Positions 35,255 through 47,227 of a stretch of 64,000 nt of DNA are shown here, piece by piece (position 1 is the first letter of the stretch; each line of letters begins with the position of its first letter). Both the position numbers and the translations under genes were made by a program. The notes beneath the pieces are model-generated. The model saw only the letters and a list, made by a program, of their open reading frames with translations, made no database searches and had not been told where the DNA came from. This stretch comes from Mytilisepta virgata (Eukaryota > Mollusca > Bivalvia > Mytilida > Mytilidae), in assembly GCA_028015205.1 (NCBI GenBank), contig CM051511.1:30000001-30064000 (forward strand), given 5' to 3'.

Positions 35255-35910
35255 ATCAAAAAGTTAAGGTCACAAGTTTAAATATACAATTTCCAAAATT
35301 GGACCCATGTGGGCCCCAAAATTTGAAAAAAGATATTCTAAAACCTACATAATAATGGTGTATGATATTACTATAAAGCAGTAGTAGTAAAATGAATAAA
35401 TTTAAAATGAAAGAGGACTTTAGGTCAATCTTAAATTCAAGATTTTCGAAATTTGACCCCTGTTGATAAAGTTTATAAATCAAAATCTAAAACTTCATTG
35501 TGCATGATATGGTGTATCACAAAACTTTAAAGTAATAAAATGCATAATTTAAAAAATGAAAGAGGGGTTTACGTCACATGCTAAAATTCACAATTTTCGA
35601 AATCTTAAACTTGTGAGCCCAAATTCTAAAAATCAAAATACCAAACCTCATTGCGCATCTTCATATGACACATGTCAATGCCATAGATTAAAAAACGAAA
35701 GAAGGAGCTTATGTCTCAAAATTACATTCACAAATTTCGAATTTCAACCCATGTGAGCTTTAAGTTTAGAAAATCAAACTTCTAAAATAGTATTGTACAT
35801 CTACAATATAGTATGTAACCATTGTACAATGTATATAGAAATTAAATCCTTAAACCCAAAAGTGAAGGATGCGTCGATATCAGAAGGTGTGACGGACGGA
35901 CAGACAGAGG
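35255..35910. repeat. Tandem repeat element, four units of ~145-155 bp
   Basis: Units contain GTCACAAGTTTAAAT or variants, a TTCGAAATTT block, CCCATGTGGGCCCCAAAATT-like text, then AAAATCAAA and CATTGTGCAT-like words. It ends in GACGGACGGACAGAC near 35890. Openings here are short and shift between units. Confidence 0.65.
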
Positions 35911-36059
35911 TAGTTAGAAATTCATACCCAAACTATATGTACATAACACCGATTAAGCGATATCATATGTATAAAAATAAATTATGGGGTTTTTCCAGGT
36001 GTATTGTCGCTATCGGAATCTTCTTGTCGTTAATTTGTGAGATCAACCAGTGAACATGC

Positions 36060-38990
36060 TTTTTCCGGATTAATCATCACTAGCAACGCTAACCGAGTAT
36101 ACATTAACCAGTTTTACCGAGTTGAAACTTTTTACAGTTTCATTCTTACTCCAGGTTTCATAGAGTTTTTTCTAGCTGCTCGTGGACTGCGTTCACTATT
36201 ATTTTTTTCGTTTTGTTATTGTCTGCATTTAGTTTTGGTCGAATTTTCTGGGTTTTTTGTTTTTGTTTTTTTGTTTTGTTTTTGCTTTTTTTTACCTATT
36301 AGTCGTTCACTGCCCTCTCAACGGCTTATCGATTCCATATTGAAATGAATTTGTGATTGAATAATAAGAAATACGACAGAGCGGCCCTTAGTATTTCTTT
36401 GTTTAATTATTATTATTATTTGGTCACAGACGCCATACATGTCCATGTTGACCTAAGAGCCCACAGTTCATGGCGACATATTATACTACGTATTTCTACC
36501 CTCAAATACAAAAACTATTATTATTTCAGATATATCTTTATTAGACTGCTGCACATGAATATCTATAGATACTCTATTTTTAATCGAAAGTCACTTTTTT
36601 ATTTCCATAGTTGTTTTTATTCCATTCAAATGTACTGATCTTCGTACTATGCAGGTTAGTAAGGATTTGACATGAGTTGATAATAGCTATATTTTGGCGT
36701 CGTGTCATACCTACATTCCTTATTAAACCACGTTTTTCTGCAAAAAAACAAACCAGAAATCCATTATTTAAAAAAAAAATTACTTTTTAATGTTTTGTTA
36801 TATGCATGTAGATTAGAAAAATCGTTTTCCATTATTAATATATAATACAGATTTTTCCAGAATGGCCTCGATTTTTGTCCTCTACATTAAAGACGATTGT
36901 CCATGGTAGTAACTTGGGCTCTGTCCTGTGATTGGTCGAAAATGACGTTATGTTTGATGTTCGGAAAAACGTCTTTGAAATGTAAGACTCATATGTACAT
37001 TATGCAATAAAATTGTTTATATCTTTAAATTAAAACTATTAAAATCATCCATATATAGACAATTGTAATTTTTTAAAACTAACTATTTTTTATAAAAGTT
37101 ACCAATAATAACAGAACTTTAATAAACAGCTGTGTTTTCAGAAGTGTTTTTTTTTCCATTTTGAACGCATTTGATAATTGGAAACAAAAATTAGCACTAT
37201 CAGTTTCTTTAAAAAGGGTTAAAATTTAAAGTAACAAAACACAATTTGAAAAAAATGAATAATTTTACAATTTTTCAAAATAATTACCGTAATAAACTTC
37301 AAATCTAAAGTTTCATGATTTATTTTTATATTGTAAACATACATACCCGCCGTCAAAGGTGGTAAATCCTGTTATGAATTTTCCCTTATCAACTCTATAA
37401 AAACGTCCTACTGCAACGTCATTGTTATAATGGTTCCTACAGTTTGTAACCGAATAGCATAGACCTATGATAGAAATATGATGTCATACACAATCGAATA
37501 ATTAACGAAGCTAGATATACGGTAAATAGTGATGAGGCAATAACACTGATACAGAAATCTACAATTATAGTACAGAACGTCTGGCACAACAGTTTTGAAA
37601 ATTATGCTGTCACTTTCACTAGTAACTCACTTTGAATTTAAAAAACCATTCTAATATGGTGTATCGCTTTTCCTTTACAAATAAAGTTGTATTAAAATTT
37701 CAGATTCCTTATTGGTAGCACGCGCCTGGCGGCATATTCGATATTAACACGCCATTCTTTTGAATATCACCAGAAGGGAATACTACATCTGTTTTGACAT
37801 TTTACGCTTAAAAATAGAATAAATTTAAATGGAAAGCAGGTTTTATTGTATTTCACTGAAATGTGTGTCTATTTTAGACACATTCACTTTATATATAAAA
37901 TCCTTTTTGGACAAGGCTGTTGCTCATAGTTATTTTGACTAAAATCTATTATGAAAACAATAAATTTTATTCCAATCTTTGATTTAGCAGACGTTCATGA
38001 CATCACTTTTGTATTGTAAGAAGGAATTTTATACAATGATTGATAGATTGTGAAAGTTCGATCATTAAACGCTAAATATAATAAATTCCTTACTTTTATG
38101 TCAGATGATGAGAAACAATGGCTAAATTCATAATTTATATTTTTCTACCGTATTCCATTTCTTTTTCGGTATTTGCAAAATGAAAATGGCCGTCACATGA
38201 AAGGCCTTGCAGTACCACTTTGTTTACCTGACTTCCGTTTTTGCCATTTTAGAATCGACATAATCCACGGGAGCCATATGTTCCTATTAGATTTTAATAT
38301 GGATAACATTATTTGCTTAAATTTCTTCCCTTGCTAATACTCCGGAAAAATGTTGCTCAAATAATGCTACCCATTTTTAAATCTCTAGCGATGGCTTTCA
38401 TGAATTATTTTGTTAATATTTGTCTTGATTAATCTACTCTCTCTTCAGTTTTACAAATTTTGAAATTTTAGAAAAAAAATCAAGATAAAATGCCTTGTAG
38501 TCAATCAGACAAGTCCATTAAAGGTCAGAATGATTTTAAAATATCTATAAATTTTCATATTCTGAAGTGATGTAAACTTGTTTTGACCAGCTTTAATTGA
38601 CTGGAAGACAACATTAATTGATGTTAACTTGTTTTAAAAAATGTTGTCGCAGAAAACAAGATCAGAATTGGCGTTCAAGGTAAATAGTGCGTGATTAGTG
38701 TTCACGGGTCCATCAGGACAATTCTAATATTGAAGGCAAAGAATTTTTCATTCCCCCTTTGCTTGAACTTTTGCACTAACTTGTATGTGTGGGTTTTGTA
38801 CTCTATATATTCTCCCATCTATTAAGTCTTAATTTATCTTTGTAAGAACTGCACTTCATTTTGTAAACTGGGGATCAACCAACTCAAACTTGCTACGACG
38901 AGCCTGTTATACAACCATCTGAGGTAGGAATCAAAGACGTAATTTTTCTTTTAAATATTCTGAACGTCGATTTGTATTGTATATATGTAT
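36060..38990. other. Long gene-poor stretch
   Basis: T-rich and AT-rich DNA. A short start-like piece after a TTTTTCCAG acceptor at 36858 reads MASIFVLYIKDDCPW and stops. No exon, repeat or RNA gene was supported. Confidence 0.5.
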
Positions 38991-38999
38991 TTTCTTCTG

Positions 39000-39196
39000 A
39001 ATGATTTACATATAGCTTAGTCTTAATGATTTACATATAGCTTAGTCTTAATGATTTACATATAGCTTAGTCTTAATGATTTACATATGGCTTAGTCTTA
39101 ATGATTTACATATAGCTTAGTCTTAATGATTTACATATAGCTTAGTCTTAATGATTTACATATAGATTCGTCTTAATGATTTACACATAGCTTAGA
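39000..39196. repeat. 25-bp minisatellite, ~8 units
   Basis: Near-perfect head-to-tail units AATGATTTACATATAGCTTA plus GTCTT. The last unit is partial and two units carry single or double changes. Confidence 0.95.
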
Positions 39197-39605
39197 GGAT
39201 TTTTTCTTTTCTTTAACTAAAGTTCGCGTTAGTGTTGGTACTTCCAAATAATTTCTAAATAATACCTGGTTCACTACAACAACGTATCATGACCTTATTT
39301 CCAATTAGGTGCCAACCACTAACATAACCGTATCCAGGACATTCTACCGGCTCTTTAAGAGTAAACCCTGAAAATACATACAGGAATGCATTCCGCGGGG
39401 TAATACCTTATATTCATTAATATCTCTGTCTCTTTACAAATATTCAACGATACAAATTTTGCACATTTCCTGGATTTACGACCCATCAGTTGTGCTTAAG
39501 GATGATCGCTGATCTAATAGGAAATAAATAGGATTTGAAATAGGTGTTTTAGTTTGAGAGAACATATGAATACTAAACAAATAAGCAAGAAAAAAATATA
39601 GGTTC

Positions 39606-39895
39606 ATGTGCTCATTTTAGAGCTATAAGGCCTTGAAAATTTGCAGGAAATGGGTTTTCTCTGGATTTTTCATTGTCTTTGCATTGACAACTTCAGTCTC
39701 TCAAAAATGTATGAAAAAATAAAAAGGATTTCATAAAATTTTGTCAAATACCATTTTAAGGTATATATGATTGAATTATAAAAGAAAAAGTGGGGGTTCA
39801 TGGGCAAAAAAATTCATGTTTAAGAAATGGATAAAACCCGGGGATTCCGAAAATCTGACAAAAAGACCAAAACATGACCAGTGAGCATCCTTAAG
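39606..39895. repeat. Dispersed repeat R3, copy 2
   Basis: Pairs with 22499-22790 (see there). A small R1 fragment (TTTACGACCCATCAGTTGTG) lies just left at about 39475-39495. Confidence 0.65.
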
Positions 39896-39899
39896 GCCC

Positions 39900-42590
39900 A
39901 AAATGTTGAACACAGAAACATTAATCCAAAACGTTAAAGTTGTAAATGTCAAGGCAAACAACGTCACACAAGCATCAAATGACCGTTCCTGAAAACAAAA
40001 ATGTGTTACTCGTGTATAATATACATATATTTCCATAAACGGACAAAATGGTGTACTATATAAATCCTATCATGTATACATATAAAAGAAGGTTACTTAT
40101 AGTATTATATGCTTACCACTTAACTGTTACCCTTCAGTTATTATTTTTTCTTATAAAACAAGATTTAAGTTTTGAACGAATCCTCATAATTTATTGAGAA
40201 CAATCATTTGCATGTAGCTAACCACTTCTGTTGTACATCTAGAGCAAACTGGAAAATATCAAATCCTGTTAACCTATTTATTTTTGCTGTTGGTGTTCTC
40301 ACGAAACGCAATTTTCTTGGACTTAGCCCTTTTAAATGTTTGTTGATTTATAATAATGAAATTGACAATGGCTGCTGACAAATTTCTTTTGACGCTCTCA
40401 TACAAAATGATTTTTAAAGTGTATGAATCCAGTTATGTCCCAATTGCCTTTGATAATACTGTTTAAAATATACAGAACTAACTAAATAAGATCAACATTA
40501 CAACATCGTGAATGTAATAAATTGCTTGATAATTGATAGCTTATATACCTCAGTGTCATATGTTCAGGACAAGAACAAATTTAACGGAACAAATCAGTTA
40601 GATTTGTATCTAAAGTTGGTCTAACGGACGATCAAAAGGGTAATACAACTTTGGTAAGGTCAGTTATTTAGTGTTTTTATCAAATACCACCTTAAGACTC
40701 CGACCTTAGGGTCATTTAATACTAAATGACCTTATTTTAATTCTTTCATGACTTTTGACGCTATCCATAATCCACGCTCTGATACTAAAATACCATTCCT
40801 CTTGAAATTGCTTGTACCCGCACTGTTAAAGACAAATCCCTCTATTGTTTTTTGGCATATAGCAGCGCAACGGTAATATGCCGTCGACGGTTTATGACGT
40901 CGCGATTCCGCCAACTTCTAATGTTTCAAAAGAATTGTCAATCGCTGATCAACGGAAATAGAATGAAGACTCGAATCAATGGAAGGTTCGCAAAAGTTAA
41001 CGTAAAACGAATTTTAAGAGAGGAATGCGCGTATTTCATGTATGGTTTCGTTATACACTTTCAAATAAAATAGATTAACAAAACTATCCGATCTGAACTA
41101 CATGTACCTAAATTATTTTCATAAATCGAAGATTATAAAATATAATTTGAGATCATGCACTGAAATAATGATTCTGCCGACTTTCATTTACTATATTTTA
41201 TAACTGTTATTATTATCTTATGTAACCGTTAACTTCATCTTGACTAAGTTTTTTGCTTGGCAATAATAAGCTAATTACCACTCTCTAACAATTTCTTGGT
41301 TTAATATCAATATCATTTTATTACTTTTCATTTCAAAAGCAAAAAGTCATAAAAGTGGTAGATTGATACATCCGAAACCATTTAAAGAACTCATCACAAG
41401 TAATTCTTTTAGGACTGTTCAGGATACATGTATCTAGCATCTGGATCAATATCAAACCCAACAACTACATCTACTATATCCTCATTTAGAGTTTCAAATA
41501 TATATCAGTTCATTTTTATGTTTATTTGCACTGTTTATTGTATTTTACATGTTTTGCTCAATAAATGTTCTGCGCCGTGAATTTATGAATGGCAACATCT
41601 AAAGGGAAAATCCAATTACGACGTAACGTCATTAAACTTTTTTTCAAGATAACTCTCACCTTCATAACAGTTATTGAAAAACGAATAATGTTTTTTCTTT
41701 CTTAAAAGGCCCGTGACCTATATCTTTTAAAAACATATCCGTTAAAGAGTGCTATTTTCTTTTTTCATGCCAATTTTAAGAAAACGTCATAATTTTCTAT
41801 ATATCAATTTTTACAAAAAACGGACACGACTATTTTATTAGCGGGAAATTAAATAATATACTATTTTCAGAATTAGAGCAAAGAAAATGATTAAATCAAA
41901 AACAAAAATCTTGAAAGATAAGAAATTGTGGAAATTATATTACCAAAATGTAAAATTTCTGTCGTGTTTCAAAAGAATATCAATCCTTTGAAAATGACAC
42001 GTTATTCTTAATGATATCTTAAAACGAGAAAAGTTCGAGATGCACTAGCATAAAAACGAGTTCAGTTACCTCATTTTTTTTAAACCTCATTTTGATCAGT
42101 ATTACTTGAAATACCTTATAGTTGATTTAAAAAAAAATTCCTAACGTCAGAAGTGAATAGAGGGATTTGTTTTTAATTAAAACATACCGGTAACCATCGT
42201 CTTGCATTCATACACGACAGATCAAAGTCACTTGGTTTGTTACCTTCATTAATGTATAAATCATTCTGTAATACTTAAAAGTGACATCGGCAATATTTAA
42301 GGTCGACAGCTTGTAAGAAAAAAGTAAATAATATATCTACCACAAAATGGTATAGACCAGACTTAAACGTCGAGGTAAAGACAGGCATCATGTAATTACC
42401 CAGATATTAAATAGTAAAGACCAGATGCTGGTTCTAACAATGTCTAAGGGTAAATGCAATACTGTTATGAGTGCAAATACTCTGTCATTACTGGGGATAA
42501 GACTATGGATAAAACTGCGGGGTCATATTAACTGGTCAGGTATTTGAGGTGAATGAGACTCCAAAATAAAAATCGGAACAATCATCATTA
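39900..42590. other. Gene-poor stretch
   Basis: A 60-codon minus opening (40732-40914, starting MAESRRHKPSTAYYRC) has balanced codon use but no recognised domain or splice context. Otherwise AT-rich with nothing supported. Confidence 0.45.
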
Positions 42591-42597
42591 AATAATT

Positions 42598-42807
42598 TAC
42601 TGTAAATTCGGAAATTATTGCGATGTTTTTTTTATTGCGAATAATGCGACAGGGTTGTAATCGCAATAATTTAAACTCGTATTTTGGAATTTTTTATATG
42701 AATGAAGCGGGATTTTTTTCAATAACGCAAACATTCAAATCGCATTTTGGTCTAAAATGACAAAATCGTAATAATAAATGCACGCTATAATTTCTGAATT
42801 TACAGTA
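42598..42807. mobile_element. TA-type MITE with ~22-bp inverted ends
   Basis: The ends TACTGTAAATTCGGAAATTA and its mirror TAATTTCTGAATTTACAGTA enclose about 160 bases rich in ATTGCGA words that themselves pair. Non-coding. TA at both borders would fit a Tc1/mariner-type target. Confidence 0.75.
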
Positions 42808-43250
42808 TTTACCCTTCATTTTTTTTATATTTCAATTTACTCTTATCTGACTTGCAATACCAACGTTAAAATAGATAACATTGTCGTGTGTAAATATGTA
42901 CCAGCATCAATTGTGGATTTGATGATGCAAATTGAGTTTACTGGCGACGGGTTAGATTTGAACTCTCCTAACACGGGGCACTGTACTTCAAGTTCCTATT
43001 CCTGGCTTCTTGTGAATTGACAATGTATATCTCGATCACCCTTGCGAATCCCTTACCTCAGGTAATATACAATCCAATACATAAATTAAGTCCCTATATT
43101 TCTATAATCCTGGTGATCCACGAGGAGAGAAATAAGTGGGCATTCATAATGCAATATCAAGAGAGTACAAAGCTTGTACAAATTTGTAACTTTGTAATAT
43201 TTTCCTAGTAATATAGCTTAGCTAACACATAAATTACCAAGTAGACTTAC

Positions 43251-43430
43251 AAAGACTTTTACAGCTGGGAAATTTTCCGGGTGCACGCTTACAGGTAAAG
43301 GTGACATCATCAGGGAAAAGCTTGTCATGCGCGTTCCCGTCCCCACACAACATCAGCTTTTCGTAAGGTCTGCGAGGACGTTTTGATGCTTCGACAGCAT
43401 ATATTAACAGTAACATACACCAAAAATATA
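43251..43430 (-). CDS. Candidate exon of a secreted Cys-containing peptide
   Basis: On the minus strand a very good acceptor (GTAGTTCTTTTTTCCAG) opens a 180-base exon that closes at CTTT|GTAAGT. Both flanking introns are phase 1. An ATG at 43416 begins MLLLIYAVEA, which with the preceding YFWC is signal-peptide-like. It is followed by SKRPRRPYEKLMLCGDGN and LFPDDVTFTCKRAPGKF-PSCK. Three Cys are visible and others may lie in unseen exons. Family unknown. It could be the first or second exon of a small secreted peptide. Confidence 0.4.
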
Positions 43431-44993
43431 CTGGAAAAAAGAACTACAACTGAATGACGCGTCTCTTTATAAATATTTATATTTCTATCCGGCCTCTGTT
43501 TTCTATTTACGATATTATGTGCCATTGCAATTAGATAATAATGAGACCTTTCTTTCGTAAAATTTCTCTAGGCATAACAGGTCTTTTTATATTATGTGTG
43601 TGTTTTAACTGTTTTATTTATTTTTATTAATTTTTTGGAAAACAATATGTGGAAAAAAGTATTCTTAGGCAACAAAATTGCGGAAAAAGTATTGGCACAA
43701 ACTACATTTTATGATGAAACTATCACTACTTCTGCCAATTTTCTAGATCGGATGATTATCGTCTTTAACAAACATTCATATTTATTCGAAATAATCTATC
43801 TGCCAGTAGTATAAGATATGATCTAAAGTAAATTTAAAGGGTATTTTAAAAAAATATTTATATATACCGGTTTATGTTTCCAACGCACAAGTGTAACTCA
43901 AGTACTGGTTCTTGAGTATAAATTATAAATTTAAAAAATTCACACCTTTTTATAGAAGTAGCTATAAATTTTAGAACCAAAATATTGTGACTTGTAAATA
44001 TTTGGTTTTCAACGGAAATGCACAGTTACATTTTAATATACCCATGGGTAAAAGTTAATCAAAAGTGTTAAAGAACATACACAATTGAGACTTATCTTAC
44101 GTTTTATCCTTTTAGAAAACTTTATTTTGCTAATCTCTTTATTTTACTAGATGGATTAAACATAGTATTGTATTAATCAATATTAAGTACTTACCTTTCA
44201 TTTTCCTGTTATGTTATAAAAAGAAAATAAAGCGAGAAATGCTCACAATACAATATTATTATATACCTACAAAATAAATGATTGATTTCTTATACTAAAT
44301 AAATAATCATTAATCAAGACATGCGTACATGTATCTTTATTGATCATTTGTCAGTGCACCGATGTATTAAAGACATATCGGTTGGAAAAAAGAACCCATG
44401 ATTCTATAACTACTTATGTAACTAATTGTCGAAGTTGATCTTGACATTTATGCACTTTTTGGATTATTGACATGTTTGTTCATATTTGTTGGTTAATGAT
44501 ACAATAAAAATTCGGTATTCCAAAAGGTAATAATTATGCAATCCTGCTGATGGACTTCCGTCTGTACTCCTACCCAGGGGCGGATCCAGATGGTCGACGA
44601 GTGGGGGGGGGGCACAATTTAGAATAATTATCTGCCCTTGTTTTTTTAGTTTTTTTTTTGGTTAATTCAGATTTTACGACTTTTATTATTGGGGGGGGAG
44701 GGGTACAGCATCATATCTTCTTTTTGGTTAACGCCACAGAACTAAATATCTGGGTATTTAGTTTGAACTCTGGTTTTCAATGGTCTCTGTGCATGATTAG
44801 TGATTGTAAGAAAGAAGATAAATACACCTAAGGAGCAAACCAAAAAAAAAACGCAATCCATCCCGATGAACCCGGGAAAGAAAATGAAAAACCACAAGCA
44901 CAACAAACACCGAAAACTAAAAAACAATGAACAACACGAACTCCTATAAAAACCAGAAGTGAACTCAGGTGCTCCGGAAGGGTAAGTAGTTCC

Positions 44994-46035
44994 GTATATA
45001 TTATCTGCATTTTGACAGCTAGATATCGTAAAATATCATCCCGTGAGCCAGAATATGAAGCTTGGGACGAGTGAGCGTAGCGAACGAGTCCCAAATCTTC
45101 ATATTCTGTCGAGCGGTGTGATATTTTATGATATCTAGCTGCCAAAATGTAGATAATATTTTTATCATCTTAATTACCTATATGAAACGTAAATATTTAT
45201 AAATGTTCTGAATTCTCCCAAATTTTCGCGGGAAAAGTATGGATTCTTCATCGCAACGACAAGTTTTCCCTTACGTTATTTACCATACCAATAAGTACAT
45301 ATTTCCTGAATGTTCATGTAAAAAATCTTATAAACGATATAAAAACCGACATTAAGGTGTATTTTCATGTTTTAAAAAACAAAATCAGTCTGGAAATCTT
45401 TGTTCCTAATTTTCCGGGAAACTAAAGCAGCCGCTTTCAAACATGCAACCTCGTTGACGTCATAGTCCGTCTCCATTCGCGAAACAACAACTGACGGAAA
45501 TATTCGCAACGTAAAATAATCACTCAAATTTAACCAAGGAGACGACATATTTAAACAACATTTAGTCGTTTTTGTACTAATTCAGGCGAAAATATGTACA
45601 TATAAAAATAAAGCGTACGTTTAAAAAATTGATTTAATAGCAAATAATGAAATGCAATGGAAAGAGCGGAAAGAAGTCCCAGCAGACATTATCACCATCG
45701 AGGAAAGACACATTTTGTTGATGTCACTTTTATAAATTTCTTCATCATTCATTGAAATAAAACGCCATAATATAAAAAAGGAACACCAAATCTAGATATA
45801 TTTATTAATATTTTGCAATTTTGAAAGCTATTTAATAAATTCTAAGCTGCCAAACGTTGGGAGAATTTGTTGATAAGTCCTGCTGACTGTTGATAACTCC
45901 TGCTCAGCGCACGCGCTTCGTGATACGAATTTTTCGGAGCTGCCCAACAAGCTGATAGAATCACAGGGAAGGATGATAATGCTCCGTATACAACACCCGT
46001 CGTGATGTTCACCGAATTGAAAAGGGGACCCAAAT
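44994..46035. mobile_element. Insertion A (~1.04 kb) with a hairpin at its left end
   Basis: Duplication copy B reads straight from CGGAAGGGTAAGCAGTTCC into ATTCGTTAGACTTTC (49040-49065). Copy A is interrupted there by this block. Arms 45000-45068 and 45088-45157 (~70 bases, ~85 percent complementary) fold around GAGTGAGCGTAGCGAACGA. Two overlapping minus-strand frames are open over 45842-46033; one reads SACWAAPKNSYHEARALSRS. A CRE-like TGACGTCA lies near 45457. No recognised transposase. Confidence 0.7.
45842..46033 (-). CDS. Unrecognised open frame inside insertion A
   Basis: About 63 codons ending in TAG, with balanced codon use unlike the AT-rich surroundings. It has no ATG at the left limit. 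A second minus frame is open over the same span, which argues against either being clearly the real one. No domain was recognised. Confidence 0.25.
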   Translation of the reverse strand: MGPLFNSVNITTGVVYGALSSFPVILSACWAAPKNSYHEARALSRSYQQSAGLINKFSQRLAA

Positions 46036-47227
46036 TAAGTAATTCGTTAGACTTTCAATAATTAATAATTTTGTTCCGTCAAAAATGTCATGCAAAATCA
46101 CTGAAAGATGACAGTTTTAAAGTTCAAAGTATAATGATTGAAGTGGTTGCATTTCCGGTAGCCAGTTCAGTTTGGAATATCTGACGTTGCATGTATCAAA
46201 TTTCAAAATGGATCTCAAACTTTTGTCTTTTTACACGGTCATCGAGGTGCTAAAAAACAAACAACTGGGAGAAGAAATCCCAGATATTTTTACTTACCAA
46301 TGGATTTAAAAAAAATTGATAGACATCTTTTAATAATCTTTTGTTTGTATTCAAAACAATACACATCATGCAGCTAACAATGAATCAATAAGTAAGCCTT
46401 TTTATAAGAAGGGTGCATTTTCAATTAAACACTTGCAAATCTTCAAGGGGCACTGGTGGAAAATTAAATTTACTTTCTTCACTGTGATACATTTCCATGT
46501 CATTCACTCTTATCTTTATTATCAGATTTGTAAAAAGTTACATACATGTTAATTTTCACAACTAGGTGTCATTCAACCATTATAATAGATAACATGTTAT
46601 GGTCAATTTCAAAATTTTGGTAATTATGACCATGTTCAACGATGTGAGGCTCTAGTAATTTTACGTATAAATTTTTTTAGTGATCTCATCTGGGGAGGGG
46701 GTGGGGGGTACGTGCCCTTAGTGCCCCCTAAATCCGCCACTGCTACCAGCAGGCAGAATAATCCAAATGTGAAAGCAAAGAGCAAAGATTATCTCCTTCT
46801 AACATAAAGAGGACAACTATATCTAGGGAACAAAGCAAAAATAAAATGCAATCCATTAGACAAACAAACCTGGGAAGACGAATGAGCAACCACAAGCACA
46901 AAAAATACACACTGAAAACTAAAAAATAATGAATAACACGAACTCCTATAAAAACCAAGAGTGAACTCAGGTGTTCCGAAGAGGTAAGTCTGTTCTAACA
47001 CTATATTGGTTTTGGGGGGATTTTGCCCGTCAACATTTTGGATTGTTGTTTTGGTTTTCAAAATGTTAGGCCTTGAGCACAACCGAGTAGTCGTAGATTT
47101 CTGCATCAAAATTGTTATCTAAGAAATTTTTAAAGTCAAGAGAAAAAAATGCTTTCAAATATATTGGTTATTCAATTTTGCTGACAATTGTTGTTGAATT
47201 GACTTTTTGGAATTTCGTATACCAACA

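Larger units (their letters stand above)
43942..46380. repeat. Local duplication, copy A
   Basis: Aligns with 47228-49619 after removing the insertions. Shared landmarks: CACCTTTTTATAGAAGTAGC, CCTGTTATGTTATAAAAAGA, CTTACCTATTCCAAAAGG-type text, GGTCGACGAG followed by a G run, CTCAGGTGCTCCGGAAGGGT, TTCGTTAGACTTTCAATAAT, and CAAAACAATACACATCA. Copy A carries an extra block at 44994-46035. Confidence 0.85.
44573..46741. mobile_element. Possible hAT-like element ends (CAGGGGCGGATCC)
   Basis: Left end CAGGGGCGGATCCAGATGG at 44576 and right end CCCTAAATCCGCCACTG at 46725-46741 are inverted. These look like hAT-type termini. The flanking 8-mers do not match exactly and the interior is interrupted by another insertion, so they may belong to different copies. 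A G run follows the left end both here and at 48690. Confidence 0.4.

Noticed and set aside
39000..39196. CRISPR-like array
   Set aside because: Units are head-to-tail with no spacers; it is a eukaryotic minisatellite.
42900..43020. Degenerate tRNA-like B box (GTTCAAATCT on the minus strand)
   Set aside because: No A box at the right distance and no SINE core nearby.
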